Assembly (NCBI GenBank): GCA_905213725.1
Contig: CAJMJM010000048.1
Coordinates: forward strand, 1 to 13,072
Direction of reading: 5' to 3'
DNA: 13,072 nt
Source of the DNA: Collinsella aerofaciens
GTDB lineage: Bacteria; Actinomycetota; Coriobacteriia; Coriobacteriales; Coriobacteriaceae
Positions 5,429-12,472 of the stretch are shown here, piece after piece. How positions within the stretch are numbered: the stretch's first letter is position 1; every line of letters starts with the position of its first letter. The notes under the pieces are model-generated. The model did no database searches. It was not told the origin of the DNA and saw only the letters and a list, made by a program, of their open reading frames with translations. The position numbers and the translations under genes were made by a program.

Positions 5429-6934
5429 GTGGCGCACGAGCAGCACACCTACATCTGCATCGACCTCAAGACGTTTTATGCCAGCGTCGAGTGCGTGGAC
5501 CGCGGGCTCGATCCACTCACCACCAACCTGGTCGTTGCCGACGAATCACGCGGACGCACGACCATCTGCCTCGCCATCACACAGGCCATGAAGGACCTCG
5601 GGATACACAATCGCTGCCGTCTGTTCGAAATTCCCGATGGCATCGACTACATCACGGCCGTACCGCGCATGCAGCATTACATGGAGGTGTCGGCGAAAAT
5701 CTACGGTATCTATCTGGAATACGTCAGCCCCCAGGACGTGCACGTCTACTCCATCGATGAGTGCTTTATCGACGTGACGCCCTATCTGGACCTCTATCAC
5801 ACCGATGCGGAAGGGTTCGCCTGCACGCTGCGCGACGAGGTCCTCGCGCGCACCGGCATCACGGCGACGGTCGGCATCGGCCCCAACCTATTCCAGGCCA
5901 AGGTAGCGCTCGACATTACCGCCAAGCACGTACCCAGCCGCATCGGCATACTCGACGACGAGACCTTTCGCAAGGAGATCTGGCCCCATCGCCCCATCGC
6001 CGACATCTGGGGCATCGGCCCCGGCGTGGCAGCCCGACTCGAAAAGTATGGCGTCTACGACCTGATGGGCGTCGCCGCCCTTGACGAAAACCTGCTCTAC
6101 GACGAGCTCGGCGTCAATGCCGAATATCTTATCGATCACGCCTTCGGACGCGAGCCGACAACCATCGCCGATATCCAAGCCTATCGCCCGCAGGCAACTT
6201 CGACCACCACAGGACAGGTGCTCTCGAAGGGTTATGCCTACGAACAGGCCTATACCGTCTTGCGCGAGATGGTCGACAACGCCGTTTTAGACTTGGTCGA
6301 TAAGCACGTGGTCTGCGACAGCATCTCGCTCTTTGTGGGCTACGCGAGCGAACGCGCCGACATACGCCGCCTCGACGCCAGCGGTACAGCGCAGTATGTG
6401 GACGGATGCGGGCACCTGCGCTCGAGCACATCGAGTATCGAACCCACCGCAACCGCCGGCCCCGAGCTCGCGCCCCGTGCGCCCAAGCCCGTCCAGCGCG
6501 ATGACGAACGGCGTCGCCTGGTGCGCGAAGCGCAGGCAATCGATGGCATCTTTGTGGGAGAGCATGGCGGCAAACCGCGCGGTGGCTATGCCGCACTCTT
6601 TGCGCACTCTAACGCCTCGCGAAAGCTGCCCGAGCGTACCAATTCGTTTAAGAAGATCATGGGCTATTTCGATGAGCTCTGGGCGCAGACTGTCGATCCC
6701 AAACGACCGGTCAAGCGCATCAACCTGGGATTTGGCAACCTCATGCCCGAGGAATTTGCCACCATCGATCTGTTCAGCGATATCGAGGCCGATGAGCGCG
6801 AGCGCGACCTGGCGCGCGCCGTCCTGGCCGTGAAAGGCAAGTACGGCAAGAACGCCCTGGTCAAAGGATTGAGTTTTACCGCCGGCGCCACCGCACGCGA
6901 ACGCAACGACCAAGTTGGAGGACACCGTGCCTAA
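5429..6934 (+). CDS. Y-family (UmuC/UvrX-like) translesion DNA polymerase
   Basis: 501 residues. Visible features are ICIDLKTFYASVEC with catalytic Asp12, YSIDECFID with Asp110-Glu111, GIGPNLFQAKVALD, and the helix-hairpin-helix DIWGIGPGVAARLEKYGV. The little-finger domain follows with SISLFVGYA and later NSFKKIM. Such enzymes copy damaged DNA with low fidelity during the SOS response. The Bacillus relatives YqjW and UvrX are about 410-420 residues; the extra length is mainly a segment at about residues 312-400 (DNA 6362-6630), rich in Pro, Ala, Ser and charge, inserted in the little finger. GTG 5429 is chosen because GGGAGGA (5419-5425) lies just ahead; in-frame ATGs at 5408 and 5417 have no SD. 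It overlaps the yolD-like gene by 8 bases and follows an SOS promoter. Confidence 0.92.
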   Translation: MAHEQHTYICIDLKTFYASVECVDRGLDPLTTNLVVADESRGRTTICLAITQAMKDLGIHNRCRLFEIPDGIDYITAVPRMQHYMEVSAKIYGIYLEYVSPQDVHVYSIDECFIDVTPYLDLYHTDAEGFACTLRDEVLARTGITATVGIGPNLFQAKVALDITAKHVPSRIGILDDETFRKEIWPHRPIADIWGIGPGVAARLEKYGVYDLMGVAALDENLLYDELGVNAEYLIDHAFGREPTTIADIQAYRPQATSTTTGQVLSKGYAYEQAYTVLREMVDNAVLDLVDKHVVCDSISLFVGYASERADIRRLDASGTAQYVDGCGHLRSSTSSIEPTATAGPELAPRAPKPVQRDDERRRLVREAQAIDGIFVGEHGGKPRGGYAALFAHSNASRKLPERTNSFKKIMGYFDELWAQTVDPKRPVKRINLGFGNLMPEEFATIDLFSDIEADERERDLARAVLAVKGKYGKNALVKGLSFTAGATARERNDQVGGHRA

Positions 6935-7352
6935 ACCCAAACAACAGCCCGTGCGCCCGCCGACCGCCTTCGAGCGCCTGGCGGACCCCGAGGGCAGACG
7001 CCGCGCCGCCGACCCCAAGCTCACTGCCAACGGTGCCGTGCGCGCCAACCGCGCCGCACAGTTTATGCCCTTTGCCGCCCTCACGGGATACTACGAACTC
7101 GTACGCAAGCAGGAAATCACCGTCGAACCAAAATGCGAACTCACGGAAGAAAAAGCCCTCGAGCTTTCAAAAAAGCTCGAGGGCCTCAAACGTGGCGACT
7201 TGGTGCGCGTCACCTATTACGATACGTACGGCTATCGTAGCCGCACCGGCATTCTCGACGAAGTGCTTCCCGCGTTCAAGCTGCTCAAACTCAGGGATAT
7301 CGCCATCGACTTCGACGATATCCAAGACATTGAGCTACGCGGACGAGCCTAG
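6927..7352 (+). CDS. YolD-like protein, partner of the Y-family polymerase
   Basis: 141 residues from a GTG start preceded by GGAGGA (6917-6922). RANRAAQFMPFAALTGYYELV (about residues 30-50) followed by a strand-rich C-terminal half (GDLVRVTYYDTYGYRS, then a GILDEV segment) matches the YolD-like family. In Bacillus, YolD-like genes such as yqjX sit beside UmuC-like polymerase genes, and they are proposed to play a UmuD-like accessory role; the mechanism is not well established. The start overlaps the polymerase stop by 8 bases (GTGCCTAA), which implies coupled translation and shared SOS control. Bases 7155-7184 inside this gene form a strong hairpin, encoding LELSKKLEG, that acts like a terminator on the opposite strand. 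Confidence 0.85.
   Translation: MPKPKQQPVRPPTAFERLADPEGRRRAADPKLTANGAVRANRAAQFMPFAALTGYYELVRKQEITVEPKCELTEEKALELSKKLEGLKRGDLVRVTYYDTYGYRSRTGILDEVLPAFKLLKLRDIAIDFDDIQDIELRGRA
7155..7184 (-). terminator. Intrinsic terminator for the HMA-domain gene, embedded in the yolD-like CDS
   Basis: Perfect 13-bp arms GCCCTCGAGCTTT (7155-7167) and AAAGCTCGAGGGC (7172-7184) surround a 4-base loop. On the minus strand the stem is followed by TTTTTCTTCC. It lies 194 bases past the stop of the convergent HMA-domain gene. On the plus strand there is no T-run, so reading of the yolD-like gene should be spared. Confidence 0.6.
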
Positions 7353-7378
7353 ACAAGGATGCGCATCCAAGGCAAGGC

Positions 7379-7762
7379 CTACAGCGTCATGACGTAGTAA
7401 CCCGCATCTCTCACGGCCGACTCAAGGACACCGCGATCAATCGGCCGCTTGGAGCGCACGCGCGCTGTGCGGTCCGCGTACGTTACCGTAGCCCACACAC
7501 CATCCAGCGCATTGAGGGCATTGGCCACGCTCTGAGCGCAGCCGTCGCAACTCATGCCGCCGATGAGCAGCTCATCGGTATAGGGATAGTGTGACGCATC
7601 GGTATCCGCCACAACAACCTTTTTGGCCTTCTTGCCGCTCGTACCATCGCTGCAACAACTCTTCCCGTGTGTCGAAGCGACAATACGACGCAGTCCAAAA
7701 AACATGCCGACGGCAATGACGGCCAGCACGATGAGATTCGCAGGGTTGAGCAAGTCACTCAT
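7379..7762 (-). CDS. Membrane-anchored heavy-metal-associated (HMA) domain protein, probable copper binder
   Basis: 127 residues. One membrane helix (about 9-28, LIVLAVIAVGMFFGL) is followed by an Arg-rich edge, a short linker with Cys36-Cys37, and an HMA domain from about residue 64 with GGMSCDGC (Cys72, Cys75), the metal-binding loop of copper chaperones and P-type ATPase N-domains. It probably binds Cu(I), or a similar soft metal, at the inner face of the membrane; topology is inferred from the positive charges after the helix. ATG 7762 is chosen for the GGGGAG SD just ahead. It is divergent from the DUF3793 gene and convergent with the yolD-like gene. A CsoR-like palindrome upstream suggests copper-responsive control. 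No copper ATPase or CsoR gene is in the window. Confidence 0.85.
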   Translation of the reverse strand: MSDLLNPANLIVLAVIAVGMFFGLRRIVASTHGKSCCSDGTSGKKAKKVVVADTDASHYPYTDELLIGGMSCDGCAQSVANALNALDGVWATVTYADRTARVRSKRPIDRGVLESAVRDAGYYVMTL

Positions 7763-7791
7763 GCGCTCCCCTTTCAAGTAGCCCTATCTAG

Positions 7792-7809
7792 ATACCCCCA
7801 TGGGGTGTT
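7792..7809. promoter_or_regulatory. CsoR-like copper operator
   Basis: ATACCCCCATGGGGTGTT holds ACCCC and GGGGT arms around a 3-base centre, the G-tract pseudo-palindrome typical of CsoR/RcnR-family operators. It is 29 bases upstream of the HMA-domain gene start and just downstream of a minus-strand -10-like TAAGAT (7813-7818), where a bound repressor would block initiation. Confidence 0.5.
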
Positions 7810-7870
7810 CCCATCTTAACCCAAAATCATGTCGGTTCGGTCGATTAGTTTCCCTATTCAAACTTTTTTG

Positions 7871-7898
7871 TTGACCATGGCTTACTTTCGTGTATAAG
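7871..7898 (+). promoter_or_regulatory. Promoter of the DUF3793-flavodoxin operon
   Basis: TTGACC (7871-7876), a 16-base spacer and TATAAG (7893-7898) lie 38 bases ahead of GTG 7937. This is a good sigma-70-type match in an AT-rich gap. Confidence 0.7.
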
Positions 7899-7913
7899 TT
7901 TTCCTAGGCTAAC
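7898..7913. promoter_or_regulatory. Possible DtxR/IdeR-family iron operator
   Basis: GTTTTCCTAGGCTAAC has matching GTT/AAC ends and a CCTAGG core, and its TAGGCTAAC equals the right core of the IdeR/DtxR consensus. The outer bases match poorly. It sits immediately after the -10, the expected repression position, and precedes a flavodoxin operon often expressed under iron limitation. Confidence 0.4.
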
Positions 7914-7936
7914 AGTTTAGATCCGTAAGGAGCGCC

Positions 7937-8641
7937 GTGACCCGAACCATAGACATCCCCACGTTTCAGGCAGCGGTCGTGCGCAACTGCTCTCCCACGC
8001 TCGCGGGCATCAAGCCGGCATCGCTCTTTACCTATCCAGGCACCTACGCCCACGGGGACAGCTCGACCGCAACCGAAGCCATCGCAGAACGCCGAGCACG
8101 CCTGCTCAACGTTATCGCCCAGTGCAACCGCGAGCTTGACCCGCTCGGCAACCACCAGAGTGAATTGGTCTGGCGGCCCTGCGGAGCGCTCGTGTACGTG
8201 TACCGAGCCCAAAGCCTCCCCACCTCTTTCGCAGATCCTCGCGCCCAAACGGCGCTCGCCTCGGAAGGCTACGACACGAGAGACCTTTCGACATGCCTTG
8301 TGCATTTGGCATCGCGCATCACGCTCGCAAGCAATAACGTCGCGGAATGCGCCTGCAGCCAGACTCGATGCGCACTACCCCAGCAAGCTAGCTGCAGCAA
8401 AGGCTGCACCTGCGAGTTTCCGCACGAAATAGGCTACTTCCTTGGATATCCCTACGACGACGTCCACGAGTTCATCGTCCAGCACGGCGAAAACTATAAG
8501 GTCTTTGGCGCATGGAAGGTATACACAAACGTTGAGCAGGCGCTCACGACCTTCGATTCCTATCGCGCATGCACGCAATACCTTACCTACATCTATCAAC
8601 AGGGCTGCAGCTTGGCGCAACTTGCCCAGGCGACCCGATAG
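7937..8641 (+). CDS. DUF3793 family protein with cysteine-rich insert
   Basis: 234 residues. It matches DUF3793: an N-terminal CSPTLAGIKPASLF (18-31), GALVYVYR (83-90), FPHEIGYFLGYPYDDVHEFI (161-180) and GAWKVYTNVEQA (191-202) ending in a Tyr-rich segment. The biochemical role of this family is unknown; members often lie near flavodoxin or iron-uptake genes in anaerobes, as here. Unusually, residues 138-159 contain six cysteines (138, 140, 145, 153, 157, 159) between two conserved blocks, suggesting a metal or Fe-S site; the protein has twelve Cys in all. GTG 7937 is chosen because AAGGAG (7927-7932) precedes it. The flavodoxin gene begins 46 bases downstream, so they probably share the promoter at 7871-7898. 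Confidence 0.85.
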   Translation: MTRTIDIPTFQAAVVRNCSPTLAGIKPASLFTYPGTYAHGDSSTATEAIAERRARLLNVIAQCNRELDPLGNHQSELVWRPCGALVYVYRAQSLPTSFADPRAQTALASEGYDTRDLSTCLVHLASRITLASNNVAECACSQTRCALPQQASCSKGCTCEFPHEIGYFLGYPYDDVHEFIVQHGENYKVFGAWKVYTNVEQALTTFDSYRACTQYLTYIYQQGCSLAQLAQATR

Positions 8642-8687
8642 AACGTACAAACCGCGGCCGCACGCCGCACAACCGAAAGGACAACAC

Positions 8688-9107
8688 ATGAGCAAGATTG
8701 CAGTCGTCTACTGGAGCGGCACGGGCAACACCGAGGCCATGGCAAACTTTGTCGCCGAAGGCACCACGTCCGCGGGCGCCGAGCCCGAAGTCATCCCCTG
8801 CGCCGACTTCTCCGCAGACAAGGCCGCCGACTACGATGCCTTCGCCTTCGGCTGCCCCGCCATGGGCTCCGAGGAGCTCGAGTACGATGAGTTCCAGCCG
8901 ATGTGGGACGAAGTCAAGGAAACCCTCGGCGACAAGAAGGTCGTCCTCTTTGGGTCTTATTCGTGGGCCGAAGGCGAATGGATGGAAAACTGGAAGGCGG
9001 ACGCCGATGAGGCAGGTGTCAACGTCGTCGATTCCGTCATTTGCTACGACGCCCCCGACGATGAGGGCGAGGCGGCCTGCCGCGCCCTTGGAGCCGAGCT
9101 CGCCTAG
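8688..9107 (+). CDS. Short-chain flavodoxin
   Basis: 139 residues, the size of short clostridial flavodoxins. VVYWSGTGNTEAMA (6-19) is the FMN phosphate loop, FGCPAMGSEELE (54-65) and FGSYSWAEGEWM (88-99) are the two loops flanking the isoalloxazine ring, with Trp93 near the flavin. It is a low-potential, one-electron carrier in the cytoplasm that can replace ferredoxin when iron is short. ATG 8688 is chosen because GAAAGGA precedes it by 6 bases and the first residues (MSKIAVVYWSGTGNTE) match the family's N-terminus; the frame upstream is a shadow of the DUF3793 gene. A strong terminator follows at 9165-9199. Confidence 0.95.
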   Translation: MSKIAVVYWSGTGNTEAMANFVAEGTTSAGAEPEVIPCADFSADKAADYDAFAFGCPAMGSEELEYDEFQPMWDEVKETLGDKKVVLFGSYSWAEGEWMENWKADADEAGVNVVDSVICYDAPDDEGEAACRALGAELA

Positions 9108-9164
9108 TGGCAATGAGCTCCGCCCGTAACGCGCTCTGCACCAAAACACATTCGCGTCCCAACA

Positions 9165-9199
9165 AAAACGGGAGCCGGATCACATCCGGCTCCCGTTTT
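9165..9199. terminator. Bidirectional intrinsic terminator between flavodoxin and ABC ATPase genes
   Basis: AAAACGGGAGCCGGAT (9165-9180) and ATCCGGCTCCCGTTTT (9184-9199) are perfect 16-base complements around CAC. Each strand ends in TTTT, so it should stop transcription from both convergent operons. Confidence 0.9.
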
Positions 9200-9224
9200 C
9201 TGCTATGTCAGTCATATAAAGCGG

Positions 9225-9974
<750 letters not shown>

Positions 9975-9986
9975 GACAGGACCTCC

Positions 9987-11348
9987 TTACAGACCGGCGA
10001 TATGATCGGCGGGCGTCGCGACAACCTGTCCGGCGCTCTTGGCGGGACGCTTCTTCTTGGTCTCGGCCGTACCCAGCAGCTTCGCCTCAAGACCGCTCAC
10101 CAAGCGAGCAAGCGGCAGGGTAATGACCAGATAGAACAGGGCGGCAACCACATACGGCGTGATGGAGCCCGTCGTGGCCACGATGGTGCGGGCGTTCATG
10201 ACGATCTCGACCACGCCAACGGCGGCGAGCAGCGACGTATCCTTGTAAAGCAGGATAAACTCGCTGGTCAGCGTAGGCAGGACATTGCGGAACGTCTGCG
10301 GAATCATAACGTAGAGCAGCGTCTGGAAGGCATTCATGCCCAGGGAGCGAGCAGCCTCGTTTTGGCCCTTGGGGATCGACTGAATACCGGCACGGAAGAT
10401 CTCGCACAGGTACGCAGACGAGTTCATGGCCATGACGATAACGCCCAGCACATAGTCGTCCACTTTGACACCGGCCAGCGGCAAGCCAAAGAACGCAATG
10501 TAAATCTGCAAGAACGCCGGCGTGCCGCGGATGATATTCACATAGATGCCGGCAAGACAACGAAGGATGCGCGACTTGGAAATGCGCATGAGCGACAGCG
10601 CAAAGCCAAAGGGAATAGCCAACGGAAATGCCACGAGCACGATCGAGAGCGACATGAGGAAGCCCTTAAAGACGATCGGCAGGCTTTGGACCAAAATGAC
10701 CGGGTTTAAGAACAGGCGCAGAAACATATTGGAGTTCCAGGCCTCGACCCACGGCTGTTCCTTAAGGTCGGCCAGGAAGTTATCGAATGCCGTCACGCCC
10801 TTAATCTCGACGGGAGGAATCTTGGAAATCTTCTTGGTCGAACCGTCGGCGAGCGTATAGGTGCCGCTAAAGGCCTCATCGCCGCCCTCGACGGGAAACG
10901 TCACACCGTAAACCTCGACACGGAAAAAACCGCCGGCAGGCGCCGTCTCGCCAAAGTCAATCTTGAGCGTCTGGCCGTCAGCCTTGCACGTGGGCTTCAT
11001 GGGCGTACGATCCATGAGGTCCTCGCCCGAGAGCATCGTCAATCGCGTGTCATCGGTACCAAACGTCGTGCCGTCGACAAACGTCAAAGAAAGACCGCTC
11101 AGCTCCTCGTCGGCATCGGCCTGAACTTCCCAAGTGATGCGCGTCTCGGTGCCACCGACCACGTCGCTACCCGAACCGGTGTTGGGTCGGGCGGTGATCT
11201 TTGCGGTCTCAAGCGCCTGGGCAGTCGAGGGCACGCAGGCCCCCGCGCATACCAAGGCGAGCGCCACAGCCAGGGCGCAGGCCAGCTTTTGGAGCATCGA
11301 GGGCAGTGGATAGCTCTGGCCCGTAGCTCCTTGGTTCAATCGAGACAA
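9987..11348 (-). CDS. Polar amino acid ABC permease with extracytoplasmic N-terminal domain
   Basis: 453 residues, about twice the usual 220-240 for HisMQ-type permeases. Residues 18-46 form a signal-like hydrophobic segment (ending in an Ala-rich stretch). Residues 47-180 are a Thr/Asp/Gly-rich, strand-rich region, probably a beta-sandwich, that I do not recognise. The permease follows from about residue 212, with NIIRGTPAFLQIY and the EAA loop EAARSLGMNAFQTLLYVMIP (331-350), which docks the ATPase. A Lys-rich cytoplasmic tail ends it. The start is TTG 11348, chosen because TAGGAG sits 5 bases ahead; the internal ATG at 11297 has no SD. The N-terminal domain is too short for a normal binding protein, and a separate binding protein is encoded just upstream. 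Confidence 0.9.
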   Translation of the reverse strand: MSRLNQGATGQSYPLPSMLQKLACALAVALALVCAGACVPSTAQALETAKITARPNTGSGSDVVGGTETRITWEVQADADEELSGLSLTFVDGTTFGTDDTRLTMLSGEDLMDRTPMKPTCKADGQTLKIDFGETAPAGGFFRVEVYGVTFPVEGGDEAFSGTYTLADGSTKKISKIPPVEIKGVTAFDNFLADLKEQPWVEAWNSNMFLRLFLNPVILVQSLPIVFKGFLMSLSIVLVAFPLAIPFGFALSLMRISKSRILRCLAGIYVNIIRGTPAFLQIYIAFFGLPLAGVKVDDYVLGVIVMAMNSSAYLCEIFRAGIQSIPKGQNEAARSLGMNAFQTLLYVMIPQTFRNVLPTLTSEFILLYKDTSLLAAVGVVEIVMNARTIVATTGSITPYVVAALFYLVITLPLARLVSGLEAKLLGTAETKKKRPAKSAGQVVATPADHIAGL

Positions 11349-11353
11349 GGTGG

Positions 11354-11359
11354 CTCCTA
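11354..11359 (-). promoter_or_regulatory. SD that decides the TTG start of the permease
   Basis: On the minus strand TAGGAG is followed by CCACC and then TTG. No ATG or GTG in a suitable place has comparable support. Confidence 0.6.
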
Positions 11360-11414
11360 ACGTTTAAGTTGCCGACATAACGGGGCGGGATGCCGCCCAT
11401 TCAAGAAGCGCAAA

Positions 11415-11442
11415 GGCCCTCTCCGCCAAAACGGAAAGGGCC
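11415..11442 (-). terminator. Hairpin between binding protein and permease genes (partial terminator)
   Basis: GGCCCTCTCCG and CGGAAAGGGCC pair with one mismatch around a 6-base loop. On the minus strand the stem ends in TTT and then GCGC, a weak T-run. A second hairpin (GGGCGG/CCGCCC, 11383-11398) follows. Such structures often let only part of the transcription continue and protect the upstream mRNA, so the binding protein is made in excess over the permease. Confidence 0.6.
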
Positions 11443-11464
11443 CGCGCGCAATCAAGTAGCTATT

Positions 11465-12325
11465 TTACTTGATGTTGTACTTAGCCATGAGGGCGTCAAC
11501 GGTACCGTCATCAGTCAGGTCCTTGATGGCCTGGTTGATGTCGTCCTTGAGCTTGGTGTTGCCCTGGTTGATGGCGATGGCGTACTCCTCGCCGGTGCTG
11601 ATCTGCTTGATGGTCTGGCAGGTGTTGAACTGCTCGGCGGTCAGCTGGCTGGCAACGGAGCGGTTGGTGACTACGGCGTCGCCCTTATCGGACTGCAGGG
11701 CGCTGAAGCACTCGGTAGCGTCCTTGTAGGGGACAATCTTGGCCTTGGGGAAGTTCTCCTGGGCAAAGGCCTCGGCGGTCGAGCCAGACTGGACGATGAT
11801 GGTAGCGTCAGCGTTGTTGAGCTTCTCGCTGTAGTTGTCGGCCGTGATGTCGGTGTTATCGACCTTGGTCACGATAGCCTGATCGTCCATGTAATAGGAA
11901 TCAGAGAAAGTGACTTCCTTCTCACGCTCGGGCGTGTCGGTGATAGCCGCGATGGAAACGTCATACTTGGCGCCCGAAGCGACGCCCGGAACCAGCGTGT
12001 CAAAGTCATTGTTGACATACTCGACATCCAGGCCCAGCTTGTCGCCGATAGCCTTGATGAGCTCAAGGTCAAAGCCCTGATAATCGCCGTTGTCATCCTT
12101 GTACTCAAACGGAGCGTACTCGGCAGAGGTGCCGACGGTCAGTGTACCGTCCTTGACGAGCGCGTACTCCTTGGAGACGACGCCCTTCACGCCCTTAGCG
12201 TCGTCAGCGCTGCTGGCACCGGCATCAGAACCAGAGGTGGCGTTGGACGAGCCGCAGCCCGTCAGTGCGAGGGCGAGCGCCATGGCGCCTGTGGCGGCAA
12301 ATGCGCCAAGCTTCTTAAGCTTCAT
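11465..12325 (-). CDS. Polar amino acid ABC transporter substrate-binding lipoprotein
   Basis: 286 residues of the family 3 extracellular solute-binding proteins. A signal peptide with lipobox ALTGC (Cys24) would anchor it to the outside of the membrane, followed by a Ser/Ala/Gly/Asp-rich linker. TVGTSAEYAPFEYKDDNGDYQGFDLEL-type sequence, seen in parts from about residue 60, is the first half of the ligand lobe; YDVSIAAITDTPEREKEVTFS is the typical hinge-proximal stretch. It captures a polar amino acid and delivers it to the permease. ATG 12325 is chosen for AAGGAG 7 bases ahead and the lipoprotein signal that begins there. Own promoter at 12383-12411. The ligand cannot be assigned from sequence alone. 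Confidence 0.95.
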   Translation of the reverse strand: MKLKKLGAFAATGAMALALALTGCGSSNATSGSDAGASSADDAKGVKGVVSKEYALVKDGTLTVGTSAEYAPFEYKDDNGDYQGFDLELIKAIGDKLGLDVEYVNNDFDTLVPGVASGAKYDVSIAAITDTPEREKEVTFSDSYYMDDQAIVTKVDNTDITADNYSEKLNNADATIIVQSGSTAEAFAQENFPKAKIVPYKDATECFSALQSDKGDAVVTNRSVASQLTAEQFNTCQTIKQISTGEEYAIAINQGNTKLKDDINQAIKDLTDDGTVDALMAKYNIK

Positions 12326-12382
12326 AATCAGTCTCCTTCCGGTGACCTCGTTTGATTCAGAGGTCTGCAAAAACTGTTGGCT

Positions 12383-12411
12383 ATTATGCACCCGGAATTA
12401 CGAATCTGCAA
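12383..12411 (-). promoter_or_regulatory. Promoter of the amino acid ABC operon
   Basis: On the minus strand TTGCAG (12406-12411), a 17-base spacer and CATAAT (12383-12388) form a good sigma-70-type promoter 57 bases before ATG 12325. The leader holds a small hairpin, GACCTC/GAGGTC (12344-12365), just upstream of the SD. Confidence 0.55.
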
Positions 12412-12472
12412 TGAGAAAACTGATTGAAACAAACCCATAACGTGAATGGAACACTCCACTTTGTAACAGTTA

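Noticed and set aside
7357..7368. GGATGCGCATCC palindrome between the yolD-like and HMA-domain genes as a terminator
   Set aside because: It has no loop and no T-run on either strand; the hairpin at 7155-7184 is a much better candidate.
11390..12355. 321-codon open frame opposite the binding lipoprotein gene
   Set aside because: Val/Leu/Gly/Asp-rich shadow of a clearly identified lipoprotein gene.
12412..12472. Terminator for nfo in the gap before the binding protein gene
   Set aside because: Only 4-bp inverted repeats and no T-run; I see no convincing terminator here.
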